Notes under the pieces: generated by a model
Told to the model about the DNA's origin: nothing
Seen by the model: only the letters and a program-made list of their open reading frames with translations
The model's database searches: none
Shown here: one piece after another, positions 8,673 to 16,357 of the stretch
How positions within the stretch are numbered: the first letter of the stretch is position 1
How the letters are laid out: each line of letters starts with the position of its first letter
Made by a program: the position numbers and the translations under genes
Assembly: GCA_023431205.1 (NCBI GenBank)
Contig: JAEYXQ010000086.1
Coordinates: 1 to 28,102 of the forward strand
Direction of reading: 5' to 3'
Length of the DNA: 28,102 nucleotides
From: Pseudomonadota bacterium
GTDB lineage: Bacteria; Pseudomonadota; Alphaproteobacteria; Rhizobiales; Devosiaceae

Positions 8673-10118
8673 ATGCCCGGTCCCGGCTCACACGCAAGAC
8701 GGGGTTTGCTGCCGATCGTTGTCCTCGGGGGGCTGGCGGCGATATCGATGCCCGCACAGGGGCAAACGGATCTTTGCGTCGAGTGCATCACCATCCGCGT
8801 CGGACCGCCCACCGTAGTCCGCGGGCCGTTTCCTGACGAACTCGATACCCCCTTCACCGGCCTGCGGCTCGCCGACGGCACGTTCCGCGGCTTCACCGCC
8901 AACGGCGCGACGTACGCCGTCGATGGGCGCGACGCGGGGGACATGGGCGGCGAACGGCGTGAGGTGCTGTCACCCGGCGCTCCAGGCAGTCAGAGCGACT
9001 GCGGCCGCTGGCTGACCACTGCCTTGCGCGCCGGCGACAGCGTCATCGGCTTCGTGCACCAGGAACGCAACTGCGACTACAATGCCGGCCATACGGATAA
9101 ATCCATGGCCATCGCCACCTCCTCCGATGGCGGCCTCACCTGGAGCGATCTCGGCACCGTCATCACCGGCACCGATAGCCCGACACCCGGCCAGACCACC
9201 GGCGAGGGCGATTGCACGATGGTGGATGGTCATGATGGCTTTCTCTACGCCTATTGCCTCCGGGCCTCGGACTGGCAGACGGTGGTCGCCCGCACACCGC
9301 TCACGGACCTGACCGGCTGGCGGAAATACCACGACGGTCAGTGGCGCGAGCCGGGCCTCGGCGGCAACGCGACCGATATCGGCTTTCTTGGTCCTACTGC
9401 TGGCTACATCGAGGATGTCGGGGCAGTGGCGGCCGTGACGGGGGACCAGTGGTTTAAGGGCGTGCGGCTGTCGCTCTCCCAGGACAAGGTGACCTTCACC
9501 GATGTGAAGGACCCGCTGCTGCCGCTCGACCCATCCTCCTGGGAGCGGCCGGCGGACACGGCATTGGTGGCCTATACCACCATTGTGGACCCCGACACCG
9601 GCAGCAACACGGTCACCGGACCATTCCTGCTGAGCTATCTCTATGTTCCCCCCGGCAAGGGGTTCGAGAGCCGCTATCTCGTGCACCATGACGTCACCCT
9701 GAGCGTGGCGGAGGAGCCGGTGGCAGTGCAGGCCGGGCTGGCGCTGAGCCGGTGGGTAGTCCCGGGGGAGCGGGCTTACGTCAGCTCTACCGGTCCCGTT
9801 ACGGGAGAGGGGCAGCGTTATCACCACGACACGGTTGTCGCCTACGTGATGACGCGTGCGCCTGATGACACGGCGAACGTCGAACTGACGGAATGCGTCA
9901 TCGATTCCGCTCAAATGCTGACTGAACAGGGTAAGTGCCCCAGCGGATTTGCGCGGCAACGAACGGCTGGCTGGCTGTTTGCGGAACCGCAGCCGGGCAC
10001 GGTGCCCGTCTATCGCTGCCGAGCCGAGACCGGACAGAGCCAGTTCGTGTCCAGCAAACCCGACTGCGAAGGTCTTGGCCAGATGCAGACCATCCTCGGC
10101 TATGGGCTGGCGCCATGA
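8673..10118 (+). CDS. Secreted Asp-box (BNR-like) protein of unknown activity
   Basis: A 481-residue exported protein. A signal peptide is visible (LLPIVVLGGLAAISMPAQGQ, cleavage near residue 31). The central region contains an Asp-box, SSDGGLTWSDLG, near residue 152, typical of six-bladed sialidase-like or five-bladed glycosidase-like beta-propellers. The last 40 residues (VYRCRAETGQSQFVSSKPDCEG and LGYGL) resemble small C-terminal repeat modules of other secreted proteins. Ten cysteines suit an oxidising compartment. It is tightly placed between the priming transferase and the polymerase: its start is 4 nt after the former and its stop overlaps the latter's ATG (ATGA). A role in trimming, cleaving or binding the exported polymer is inference; I cannot assign a glycosidase or lyase family. 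Confidence 0.75.
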   Translation: MPGPGSHARRGLLPIVVLGGLAAISMPAQGQTDLCVECITIRVGPPTVVRGPFPDELDTPFTGLRLADGTFRGFTANGATYAVDGRDAGDMGGERREVLSPGAPGSQSDCGRWLTTALRAGDSVIGFVHQERNCDYNAGHTDKSMAIATSSDGGLTWSDLGTVITGTDSPTPGQTTGEGDCTMVDGHDGFLYAYCLRASDWQTVVARTPLTDLTGWRKYHDGQWREPGLGGNATDIGFLGPTAGYIEDVGAVAAVTGDQWFKGVRLSLSQDKVTFTDVKDPLLPLDPSSWERPADTALVAYTTIVDPDTGSNTVTGPFLLSYLYVPPGKGFESRYLVHHDVTLSVAEEPVAVQAGLALSRWVVPGERAYVSSTGPVTGEGQRYHHDTVVAYVMTRAPDDTANVELTECVIDSAQMLTEQGKCPSGFARQRTAGWLFAEPQPGTVPVYRCRAETGQSQFVSSKPDCEGLGQMQTILGYGLAP

Positions 10119-11416
10119 GTATCAACGTGCACGCTCCTGCCTCGCCCGCACGAGCCGGCGTCAGCCTGCCCGGGCTTCGCTTTGCCGTGTTCAGCACCCG
10201 GAACTTCGTGTTCCTGCTTGCCGTCCTGGCGATGAACTTCACGCTGATGCGGCCATCGCCGGTGGACCTTCTCTACATCCTGTCCTTCCTCGTGACCGCG
10301 CTGTACCTGACGCTGTGGCCGCAGCAGGAAGTGACGCGGCGCAGCCTGACGTTTTCGCTCATCCTCGGGGCTTGGGCCGTCTCCTACATGCTGGCGTCGC
10401 TGCCGCACCTGTCGGAGGACTTCGTCACCTTCGAGCTCCTCGCCAAGACCTTCGCCATTTCCATCGGCTTCATCGGCGCCTTCGTATCGATGACCTGGGA
10501 GCGGCGGCACTTCGAAACCTTCATGCGGTTCTACATCGCCTCCTGCGTGATTGCCTCCCTGCTGGGCGCGGTGGGTTTCGTGCTCCAGCACGAACTGCTG
10601 ACCTGGGATGGTCGCGCCAAGGGGCTCATCGACGACCCCAACATGTACGGCACCTTCCTGATCCCAGCGGCGGTGTTCTGCGCCTACATGCTGGCCCGCC
10701 CGCGCAGCAACAAGCTGGTGCTGCTCGGCGCCATGGCGCTGATCCTCCTCGGCATCCTGCTGTCGTTCTCGCGTATTGCCGTGGTCGCCGCAGGCTTCTG
10801 CGTGTTCGGCTATATCTTCTACCAGAATCGCCGGCACCCGCGCCGGCTGGTGCTGATCGGCAGCGGCGTCCTGGTCATCGGCATCTCGCTGTTCGGCATC
10901 GGCAGCCTGATCTCGCCGGAATTCAGCGAAATCCTGCTCGACCGGCTGACCTTCGCCAAAGCCTACGACCTGGGCGAACAGGGTCGCTACGCCCGCTATA
11001 TGCTGGTGATCCCCATGATCCTGCAGAATCCCATCGGCGTGGGCGTCCTTCAGCTCGAGAAGATTTTCCCCGAGCCCATCCACAACATCTGGCTCAGTTC
11101 ATTCGTGAACTATGGCTGGGGTGGCGGCGTGGCCTGGGTGACGCTGGTGATCGCCAGCTTTGTGGTGTCGTTGCGGAACCACCGCCGCACCGGCAGCGAG
11201 ATCCCGATCGTGCTGCTGTTCGCCCTGATCGGCGTGGTCCTCGGGGCAAGCCTGCACGAAGGCGAACACTGGCGCCACATGTGGCTGTGTTTCGGCCTGA
11301 TCTGGGGCTTCAGCGCCGCCAACTTCAGCCCCAAGCCGGCTGGCGGCCGCTCTCGTGCATCAGTGGCGCAGCCGCGACCTGCTCACGTGTCCGGCCAGAG
11401 AGCTCCGCTGAGGTAG
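10115..11416 (+). CDS. O-antigen ligase / Wzy-type polymerase family membrane protein
   Basis: A 433-residue multi-spanning inner-membrane protein (about 10-12 helices) that would polymerise or ligate lipid-linked repeat units in the periplasm. The family signature is visible in GRYARYMLVIPMILQNPIGVG, followed by HNIWLSSFVNYGWGGG, typical of the Wzy_C/O-antigen ligase domain. The ATG at 10115 overlaps the previous stop in ATGA, and its sequence (MSINVHAPASPARAGVSLPG, then hydrophobic) looks like a natural N-terminus. Longer upstream in-frame extensions run inside the previous gene and are rejected. Its 3' end overlaps the converging phosphotransferase gene by 34 bp. The sequence does not tell polymerase from ligase; the context favours a polymerase. 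Confidence 0.88.
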   Translation: MSINVHAPASPARAGVSLPGLRFAVFSTRNFVFLLAVLAMNFTLMRPSPVDLLYILSFLVTALYLTLWPQQEVTRRSLTFSLILGAWAVSYMLASLPHLSEDFVTFELLAKTFAISIGFIGAFVSMTWERRHFETFMRFYIASCVIASLLGAVGFVLQHELLTWDGRAKGLIDDPNMYGTFLIPAAVFCAYMLARPRSNKLVLLGAMALILLGILLSFSRIAVVAAGFCVFGYIFYQNRRHPRRLVLIGSGVLVIGISLFGIGSLISPEFSEILLDRLTFAKAYDLGEQGRYARYMLVIPMILQNPIGVGVLQLEKIFPEPIHNIWLSSFVNYGWGGGVAWVTLVIASFVVSLRNHRRTGSEIPIVLLFALIGVVLGASLHEGEHWRHMWLCFGLIWGFSAANFSPKPAGGRSRASVAQPRPAHVSGQRAPLR

Positions 11417-12378
11417 CGCTCGGCCAACTCTGCCGTGCCCTCGGCAAAGCCGTCCATGTGCTGCTGGGCAAGCGCCGTATCGGCATGGGACCCGATCCAG
11501 GCCAGCAGCGCCATCCGCCGCAGCATCACCATTGCATCGAGCGCCTTCAGGTCTGCCGGGTCGAGCCGGCGCACCCGGGAGTAGCCTTCCAGCCACGCCG
11601 CTTTCAGGACCGGCATGACGGGCTGGGTTTCGTGGAAGGAGATGGCGGCGGCAAAATCGTAGGTGAACCAGCAGAAGCCGCAGTCATCGAAATCGATCAG
11701 CGTGACCCGCTTGCCGTCCACCAGCAGGTTTCCGAGCCGCATATCGGCATGGATAAGGCCGAAGCGTTCGGCGGTCTTGCCGTATTCGGCCAGGCGCAGC
11801 CACAGCGCCGAATCGAGCCGGTCGAGCACCTGGCGGACGCTGCGGTCCACGCCGGGTGCGATGCGCCAGTCGCCCCAGGGGGCATCGGCATCGAGGATGG
11901 TCGCTGCTTCCCAGACCGGACGCTCGAAACCTGCGGGGCGTTGCCATGTCTCGGCATGACCGTGCAGAACCCCGGCATATTCGCCCAGGGTCACGAACAG
12001 GTCTTCGAGGTCTTCCTGGGGCTGCGGCTCGCTGCCGTTGACGAAGCGGAACAGCACCGCGAGGCGCAGTTCGCCGGTCGTGGTGACGAAGCTCTGCAGC
12101 AATGCGCCGTTGCGACCCTGCACGGGCTCTGGAATGTCGAGACTGGTGTCGCGGCGAAGGGCACTCAGCCAGGCCAGTTCGCTCTCGATGGCGGGGCGGC
12201 TCTGGTAGCCGAGGCGGTGCACCCGCAATGTGAAACTGCCCTGCTCCGTTTCGACCAGGAACGTCTCGTTTTCGGAGCGGTTGAGCAGTCGCCCAACAGT
12301 GCTGCCGTCCGTTTCAGTCCACAGGGAAAGGGCAGGCCCGACTTCACCAGGTGACAGCGGCATCGGCACTCCGGTCAA
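11383..12378 (-). CDS. APH/homoserine kinase type II-like phosphotransferase
   Basis: A 331-residue protein-kinase-fold small-molecule phosphotransferase. The catalytic loop HADMRLGN (His210, Asp212, Asn217) and the metal-binding LIDFDDCG (Asp229, Asp231) are intact. The N-terminal lobe is NETFLVETEQGSFTLRVHR. It resembles SrkA/homoserine-kinase-II-like members of the APH superfamily; the substrate is unknown. ATG at 12363 (MPLSPGE) is an alternative start. It reads toward the polysaccharide cluster and overlaps its last gene by 34 bp tail to tail. It lies just downstream of tRNA-Pro in the same direction (30 nt), so read-through from the tRNA promoter is possible. Confidence 0.85.
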   Translation of the reverse strand: MTGVPMPLSPGEVGPALSLWTETDGSTVGRLLNRSENETFLVETEQGSFTLRVHRLGYQSRPAIESELAWLSALRRDTSLDIPEPVQGRNGALLQSFVTTTGELRLAVLFRFVNGSEPQPQEDLEDLFVTLGEYAGVLHGHAETWQRPAGFERPVWEAATILDADAPWGDWRIAPGVDRSVRQVLDRLDSALWLRLAEYGKTAERFGLIHADMRLGNLLVDGKRVTLIDFDDCGFCWFTYDFAAAISFHETQPVMPVLKAAWLEGYSRVRRLDPADLKALDAMVMLRRMALLAWIGSHADTALAQQHMDGFAEGTAELAERYLSGALWPDT

Positions 12379-12408
12379 CGGTCCTGCGACTGATGGGTGG
12401 GAAGAAGA

Positions 12409-12485
12409 TGGTCGGAGCGGCCGGATTTGAACCGACGACCCTTTGTCCCCCAGACAAATGCGCTACCAGGCTGCGCTACGCCCCG
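12409..12485 (-). tRNA. tRNA-Pro (anticodon GGG), CCA encoded
   Basis: A full 77-nt cloverleaf on the minus strand. The acceptor stem CGGGGCG pairs with CGCTCCG (one G-U), with discriminator A and an encoded CCA at 12409-12411. The D stem is GCGC/GCGC. The anticodon arm is TTTGT-CTGGGGG-ACAAA with GGG at positions 34-36. The T arm is GTCGG-TTCAAAT-CCGGC. The overall sequence matches bacterial tRNA-Pro. Confidence 0.97.
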
Positions 12486-12495
12486 ACTGCGCGGA

Positions 12496-12524
12496 GACAT
12501 AGAGATTCAGGCCGGGTGGTGCAA
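12496..12524 (-). promoter_or_regulatory. Promoter of tRNA-Pro
   Basis: On the minus strand TTGCAC (12519-12524) and TATGTC (12496-12501) are 17 nt apart, with 10 nt from the -10 box to the mature tRNA 5' end at 12485. Spacing and position are those of a sigma-70-type tRNA promoter. Confidence 0.65.
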
Positions 12525-12548
12525 CCCTGATTTTGCTGTGGAAGACGT

Positions 12549-12632
12549 GAGCGTGCCTGAAACGCTCTGGTTTGCGCCGATGCGCAAGGGAGCAATGCCC
12601 AGGGGCGACCTCCAGGCGCATGAGCGCCCGGA
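12549..12632 (-). terminator. Cluster of three small hairpins after the long catabolic operon
   Basis: Downstream of the aldehyde dehydrogenase stop (12661) three stem-loops follow: 12611-12632 (GGCGC-ATGA-GCGCC core), 12572-12587 (TTGCGC-CGAT-GCGCAA) and 12549-12567 (GAGCGT with ACGCTC). None is followed by a T-run on the minus strand, so they are only a possible transcription end or RNA stabiliser between the operon and the tRNA promoter. The rest of 12486-12660 shows nothing else. Confidence 0.35.
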
Positions 12633-12660
12633 GAACAAAGCTCGAGTTGCTGTTGTCCGG

Positions 12661-14109
12661 TCAGAACGTGGGCAGCGCCACGTATTTCGGCTCAAGGTAT
12701 TCCATGATGCCGTGGACCCCGCCTTCGCGGCCGAGGCCGCTCTGCTTGACGCCGCCGAACGGGGCCGCCGGGTCTGACACGAGGCCGCGGTTGAGGCCGA
12801 TCATGCCGGCTTCGAGTTGCTCCGACATGTGCAGGCCCCGGTTGATGTCCGTCGTGTAGACATAGGCGGCGAGGCCATACTCGGTGTCGTTGGCCATGGC
12901 GACCGCCTCGTCGTCCCGGCTGAAGCGGTAGAGCGGCGCGACGGGTCCGAAGATCTCCTCGCGAGCCATCTTCGCCTGCGTGGACACATTGCCCAGCACG
13001 GTCGGGGTATAGAAGAAGCCCGGCCCCTCCGCTCGCTGGCCGCCGAGGAGGATGCGGGCCCCCTGCTCCACCGCGTTGCCGACCAGCATCTCGATCTTGT
13101 CGACGGCCTTGCGGGTGATCATCGGCCCGCAATTGGTGGCCGGGTCGCTCCCTGCCCCGAGCTTCAGTTTACCCATGCGCTCGACCAGGCCATCGGCGAA
13201 ACGGTTGTAGATGCCGTCCTGCACCAGGAACCGGTTAGCCGCCGTGCAGGCCTCCCCGGCGTTGCGCATCTTGGCGATCATGGCGCCGTCCAGCGCCGCG
13301 TCGAGATCGGCATCGTCGAGGACGATGAAGGGGGCGTTGCCGCCCAGTTCCATCGAGGAACTGATGACGGACTTGGCTGCCTCCGCCAGAAGCGTGCGGC
13401 CGACGCCGGTGGAGCCGGTGAAGGACAGCTTGCGGACGCGCGGATCGCCCAGCATGGCGGCGGTCAGCGGCCCCGGGCGGCTGGTGGTCAACACGTTGAC
13501 CACGCCCGCGGGCACTCCCGCTTCGGCAAACAGCTCGGCCAGCGCGTAGGCAGTCAGCGGGGTCTCGCTCGCCGGCTTGAGGATGACGGTACACCCGGCA
13601 GCGAGCGCCGGCGCGATCTTGCGCGTAGCCATGGCGGCCGGAAAATTCCACGGCGTGATCAGCACGGCGATGCCGATCGGCTCGTGATCCACGAGGATAC
13701 GGTTGGTGCCTGCGGGAGCGAGGCGGAAGTCGCCGCCGATGCGAACGGCTTCTTCGGAATACCAGCGGAAGAATTCGGCGGCATAGGCGACTTCGCCGCG
13801 CGCGTCGCTCAGCGCCTTGCCGTTCTCCAGCGAGATCAGCAGGGTGAGTTCGTCGATGCGGCTGGTCATCAGCTCGTAGCACCGGCGCAAGATCTCGGCG
13901 CGCTGGCGCGGGGGCGTGTTGCGCCAGCCGCGCGCTGCGGCATGGGCGGCATCGATCGCCCGCGCCGCGTCGGCTTCGTCGGCATCGGCCACTTCGGTGA
14001 GGACGGACTCGTCGGAAGGATTCACCACCGCGATGCCGCCGCCCGCGACCCACTCGCCACCGATGAACAGGCCCCTGGCGTAGCGGGCGCAATCAAGCGT
14101 CGTAGTCAT
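12661..14109 (-). CDS. NAD(P)-dependent aldehyde dehydrogenase, GabD-like
   Basis: A 482-residue soluble aldehyde dehydrogenase closest in appearance to succinate-semialdehyde dehydrogenase (GabD). It oxidises an aldehyde to a carboxylate. Visible features are PWNFP with Asn155, LKPASETP with Lys178, FTGSTGVGR, Glu254 in MELGGNAP and catalytic Cys288 in NAGEACTAANRF (GEAC where GabD has GQTC). The C-terminus is QSGLGREGGVHGIMEYLE. It is the last gene of the long operon; its ATG overlaps the upstream stop in ATGA. GabD-like enzymes also act on lactaldehyde, sulfolactaldehyde, glycolaldehyde and ketoglutarate semialdehyde. The neighbouring lactate-type dehydrogenases suggest a C3 or C4 aldehyde, but the substrate is open. 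Confidence 0.92.
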   Translation of the reverse strand: MTTTLDCARYARGLFIGGEWVAGGGIAVVNPSDESVLTEVADADEADAARAIDAAHAAARGWRNTPPRQRAEILRRCYELMTSRIDELTLLISLENGKALSDARGEVAYAAEFFRWYSEEAVRIGGDFRLAPAGTNRILVDHEPIGIAVLITPWNFPAAMATRKIAPALAAGCTVILKPASETPLTAYALAELFAEAGVPAGVVNVLTTSRPGPLTAAMLGDPRVRKLSFTGSTGVGRTLLAEAAKSVISSSMELGGNAPFIVLDDADLDAALDGAMIAKMRNAGEACTAANRFLVQDGIYNRFADGLVERMGKLKLGAGSDPATNCGPMITRKAVDKIEMLVGNAVEQGARILLGGQRAEGPGFFYTPTVLGNVSTQAKMAREEIFGPVAPLYRFSRDDEAVAMANDTEYGLAAYVYTTDINRGLHMSEQLEAGMIGLNRGLVSDPAAPFGGVKQSGLGREGGVHGIMEYLEPKYVALPTF

Positions 14110-15344
14110 GACGATTTCCTCTTCAACTCAGGGACCAGGTCCAGGCGCCCGTCGTAGGCGGCCCGGAGCAAGCGGTCCATGCTGGCAGCGTCGAATGGAC
14201 GCGGGTTGTTGTCGATCAGCCGGCCGATGGTGAGCGCCTGTTCGCCCGTCCAGGCGAGCCGGTCTTCGGGCAGGCCAAGCGTACGCAGATCCGGGGCAAT
14301 GCCGATACGATCGAACAGGGATTTCACTGCGCGAACGGCAGCATCGGCAAGGGCGGCATCGTCAGGGCCGGTTTCGCCCATCTTGCGGGCGATGCGTGCC
14401 AGTTCCGGCGTGATGCTCGGCCGGTTGTAGGCCATCACATAGGGCAGCATGCAGGCGACCCCCAGCCCGTGGGCCGTATGGGTAATGGTGCCGATGGGGT
14501 ACTGGATAGCATGGGCGGCAGCGGTGCCGGCGGTGCCGAAGGCCGCACCAGCCGCCAGGGCACCCATCATGACATCCGACCGCGCCTCGAGAGAGCTTCC
14601 GTCCGTCACCGCGCGCTCGAGGCTGCGGGCGAGCTTGCCGATGGCGAGCAGGGCGAAATGGTCGGTGATGGCGCTCTTGCCGACAAAGACCCGCTCCTGC
14701 GCCAGAGCCGGCGTGGCCTCGCGCGTGCGCGCCGTGAACGCTTCGATCGCATGCGTCAGGGCGTCGGCGCCGGTGATGGCGGTGAGGCCCGGGGGGCAGG
14801 TCAGCGTCAGTTCCGGGTCGCAGATGGCGGCGGAGGGGATCAGGTGGAGGCTCGAGATGCCGACCTTCATGGTGCGGTCAGGATCGGACAGCACCGCCAC
14901 CGGCGTAACCTCCGAGCCGGTCCCGGCGGTGGTCGGAACGGCGATCACCGGCAGGATCGGGCCGGGGACCTTGCCCTCGCCGTAGTACTGGTCCGGCGTG
15001 CCGCCATGGCGGAGCAGCAGGGCAACGGTCTTGGCAAGGTCGAGGCAGCTCCCCCCGCCGATGCCGATCACGAGGTCCGGCGCGAAGCTGCGAGCGCGTT
15101 CCGCAGCATCGGCACAGGAGTCGCGCGGCACGTCGGGCAGCACCTCGCTGTCGACCTGCACCTGGAGGCCGGCCTGCCGCAGGTGCTGCAACATTTCTTC
15201 GAACACCGGCTCGGCAGCAAGCCGCGCGTCCGTGCAGACGAGGGCACGCGTGCCCAGCCTTGCGGCGACCTCGCCGAGGGCATGTCGCTGGCCGGCACCA
15301 AACAGGATTTCACGTGGCAGGCGGAGGGCAGCAAACAGACTCAT
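14106..15344 (-). CDS. Iron-containing alcohol dehydrogenase
   Basis: A 412-residue group III (Fe-dependent) NAD(P)H alcohol dehydrogenase interconverting an alcohol and an aldehyde or ketone. The nucleotide-binding part carries GIGGGSCLDLAK (residues 94-105) and VPTTAGTGSEVTPVAVL. The four metal ligands of the FucO family can be placed at Asp194, His198, His278 and His292, with the same 4- and 14-residue spacings as in FucO. Relatives include lactaldehyde reductase, 1,3-propanediol dehydrogenase and maleylacetate reductase. It overlaps the genes on both sides by ATGA, so it is probably made in step with the aldehyde dehydrogenase. The pair could dispose of one aldehyde by reduction or oxidation. 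Confidence 0.92.
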   Translation of the reverse strand: MSLFAALRLPREILFGAGQRHALGEVAARLGTRALVCTDARLAAEPVFEEMLQHLRQAGLQVQVDSEVLPDVPRDSCADAAERARSFAPDLVIGIGGGSCLDLAKTVALLLRHGGTPDQYYGEGKVPGPILPVIAVPTTAGTGSEVTPVAVLSDPDRTMKVGISSLHLIPSAAICDPELTLTCPPGLTAITGADALTHAIEAFTARTREATPALAQERVFVGKSAITDHFALLAIGKLARSLERAVTDGSSLEARSDVMMGALAAGAAFGTAGTAAAHAIQYPIGTITHTAHGLGVACMLPYVMAYNRPSITPELARIARKMGETGPDDAALADAAVRAVKSLFDRIGIAPDLRTLGLPEDRLAWTGEQALTIGRLIDNNPRPFDAASMDRLLRAAYDGRLDLVPELKRKSS

Positions 15345-16357
15345 GACTGGGTATCCTTGGAGAGGCGGCTGTGCAGGTCCTGCCAGAGCTGGTCGGGGAC
15401 CTCGATGCCGTTCTGGAGCGCGGCCTCGCGGCGCGCGCGTGCACCGTCGCCGGGCACGGTCACCGGCCGATCGGCGTCAGCTGCCCGGCTGGAACGGAGC
15501 GCGTCGAGATAGCCCGAGATGCGCGCGGCGAGATCGGGGGCAGCGTTGGGCTCGACGACGATGAAGACGTCGCCCTTGTTGGCCTTGTTCTCGGCATCCA
15601 GCGTGCCGCGCACGTCGGGTGCAAAGGCAGAACCCGCCAGCGCGGCCACAAGCAGTTCGAAGGCAAGGCCGAGGGCATAGCCCTTGGCGCCGCCGAACGG
15701 CGCGATGGCGCCGCTCTTTGCGCGCGCGGCATCGGTGGTCGGAGCGCCATCCTCGTCGAGCGCCCACCCCTGCGGAATGGAGGCGCCGCGCAGCGCGTGA
15801 TCGTGGATCTTGCCCATCGACACGACGCTGGTTGCCAGGTCGAGCACGAACGGAGCGTCACTGCTGGGAACGGCGACGGCGATGGGGTTGGTCCCCAGCA
15901 TGGCCCTGGTGCCGCCGTGCGGATGGACCAGCGCCTCGCTGGTGGAAAGAGCGACGCCGACCGACCCGGCCGCGGCAATCCGCTCCACATAACCGGCAAG
16001 CATGCCGAGATGGTTGGCATTGCGGACGGCAGCAACGGCAACGCCGGTTTCACCGACACGGGCGAGCAGCGCGTCGATGGCGCGCGTCGCCACCACCGGG
16101 CCAAGCCCCGCATTGCCGTCTACCTCGAGCATACCGGCCTTGCGCCAGGCATGGGTGCCGCTGGCAGCGGGGTCGGCAAGTCTGCGCTCGATGCGGGTCA
16201 GCAGCCGCGGCAGGCGCTGCAGGCCGTGGGACGGATGGCCGCGCAGCTCGCCTTCAAGCAGCACGTCTGCCTGCAGCATGGCGTGCGCTTGGGGCGCCCC
16301 TGCCCGCTCCAGCAAGGTCCGAGCCAGCACCCGCGCTTCCTCGGCGGCAATCCTCAT
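15341..16357 (-). CDS. Malate/L-lactate dehydrogenase family (Ldh_2) oxidoreductase
   Basis: A 338-residue NAD(P)H-dependent 2-oxoacid/2-hydroxyacid dehydrogenase of the Ldh_2 family (with ComC/sulfolactate dehydrogenase, ureidoglycolate dehydrogenase, diketogulonate reductase and DpkA). The motifs are HPSHGLQRLP (His44, Arg48), NANHLGMLAGYVE (His116), HPHGGTRAMLGTNPIAVAVPS, LDLATSVVSMGKI and FGGAKGYALGLAFELL. The start is ATG at 16357, which overlaps the dld stop in ATGA; the long in-frame extension upstream lies inside dld and is not real. The family does not fix stereochemistry or substrate. Next to a quinone-linked D-lactate dehydrogenase it may handle a different 2-hydroxyacid or the opposite enantiomer. 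Confidence 0.92.
   Translation of the reverse strand: MRIAAEEARVLARTLLERAGAPQAHAMLQADVLLEGELRGHPSHGLQRLPRLLTRIERRLADPAASGTHAWRKAGMLEVDGNAGLGPVVATRAIDALLARVGETGVAVAAVRNANHLGMLAGYVERIAAAGSVGVALSTSEALVHPHGGTRAMLGTNPIAVAVPSSDAPFVLDLATSVVSMGKIHDHALRGASIPQGWALDEDGAPTTDAARAKSGAIAPFGGAKGYALGLAFELLVAALAGSAFAPDVRGTLDAENKANKGDVFIVVEPNAAPDLAARISGYLDALRSSRAADADRPVTVPGDGARARREAALQNGIEVPDQLWQDLHSRLSKDTQS

Noticed and set aside
9949..12354. 801-codon rightward open frame
   Set aside because: It is the shadow of the Wzy-type gene and the opposite-strand phosphotransferase; composition is Arg/Pro/Ala-rich with no domain, typical of off-frame reading in GC-rich DNA.
12409..12485. tRNA-Pro as an attachment site for an island carrying the catabolic locus
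   Set aside because: No integrase and no repeated tRNA 3' end were seen. The catabolic genes lie on the 5' side of the tRNA, whereas integration normally uses the 3' end.
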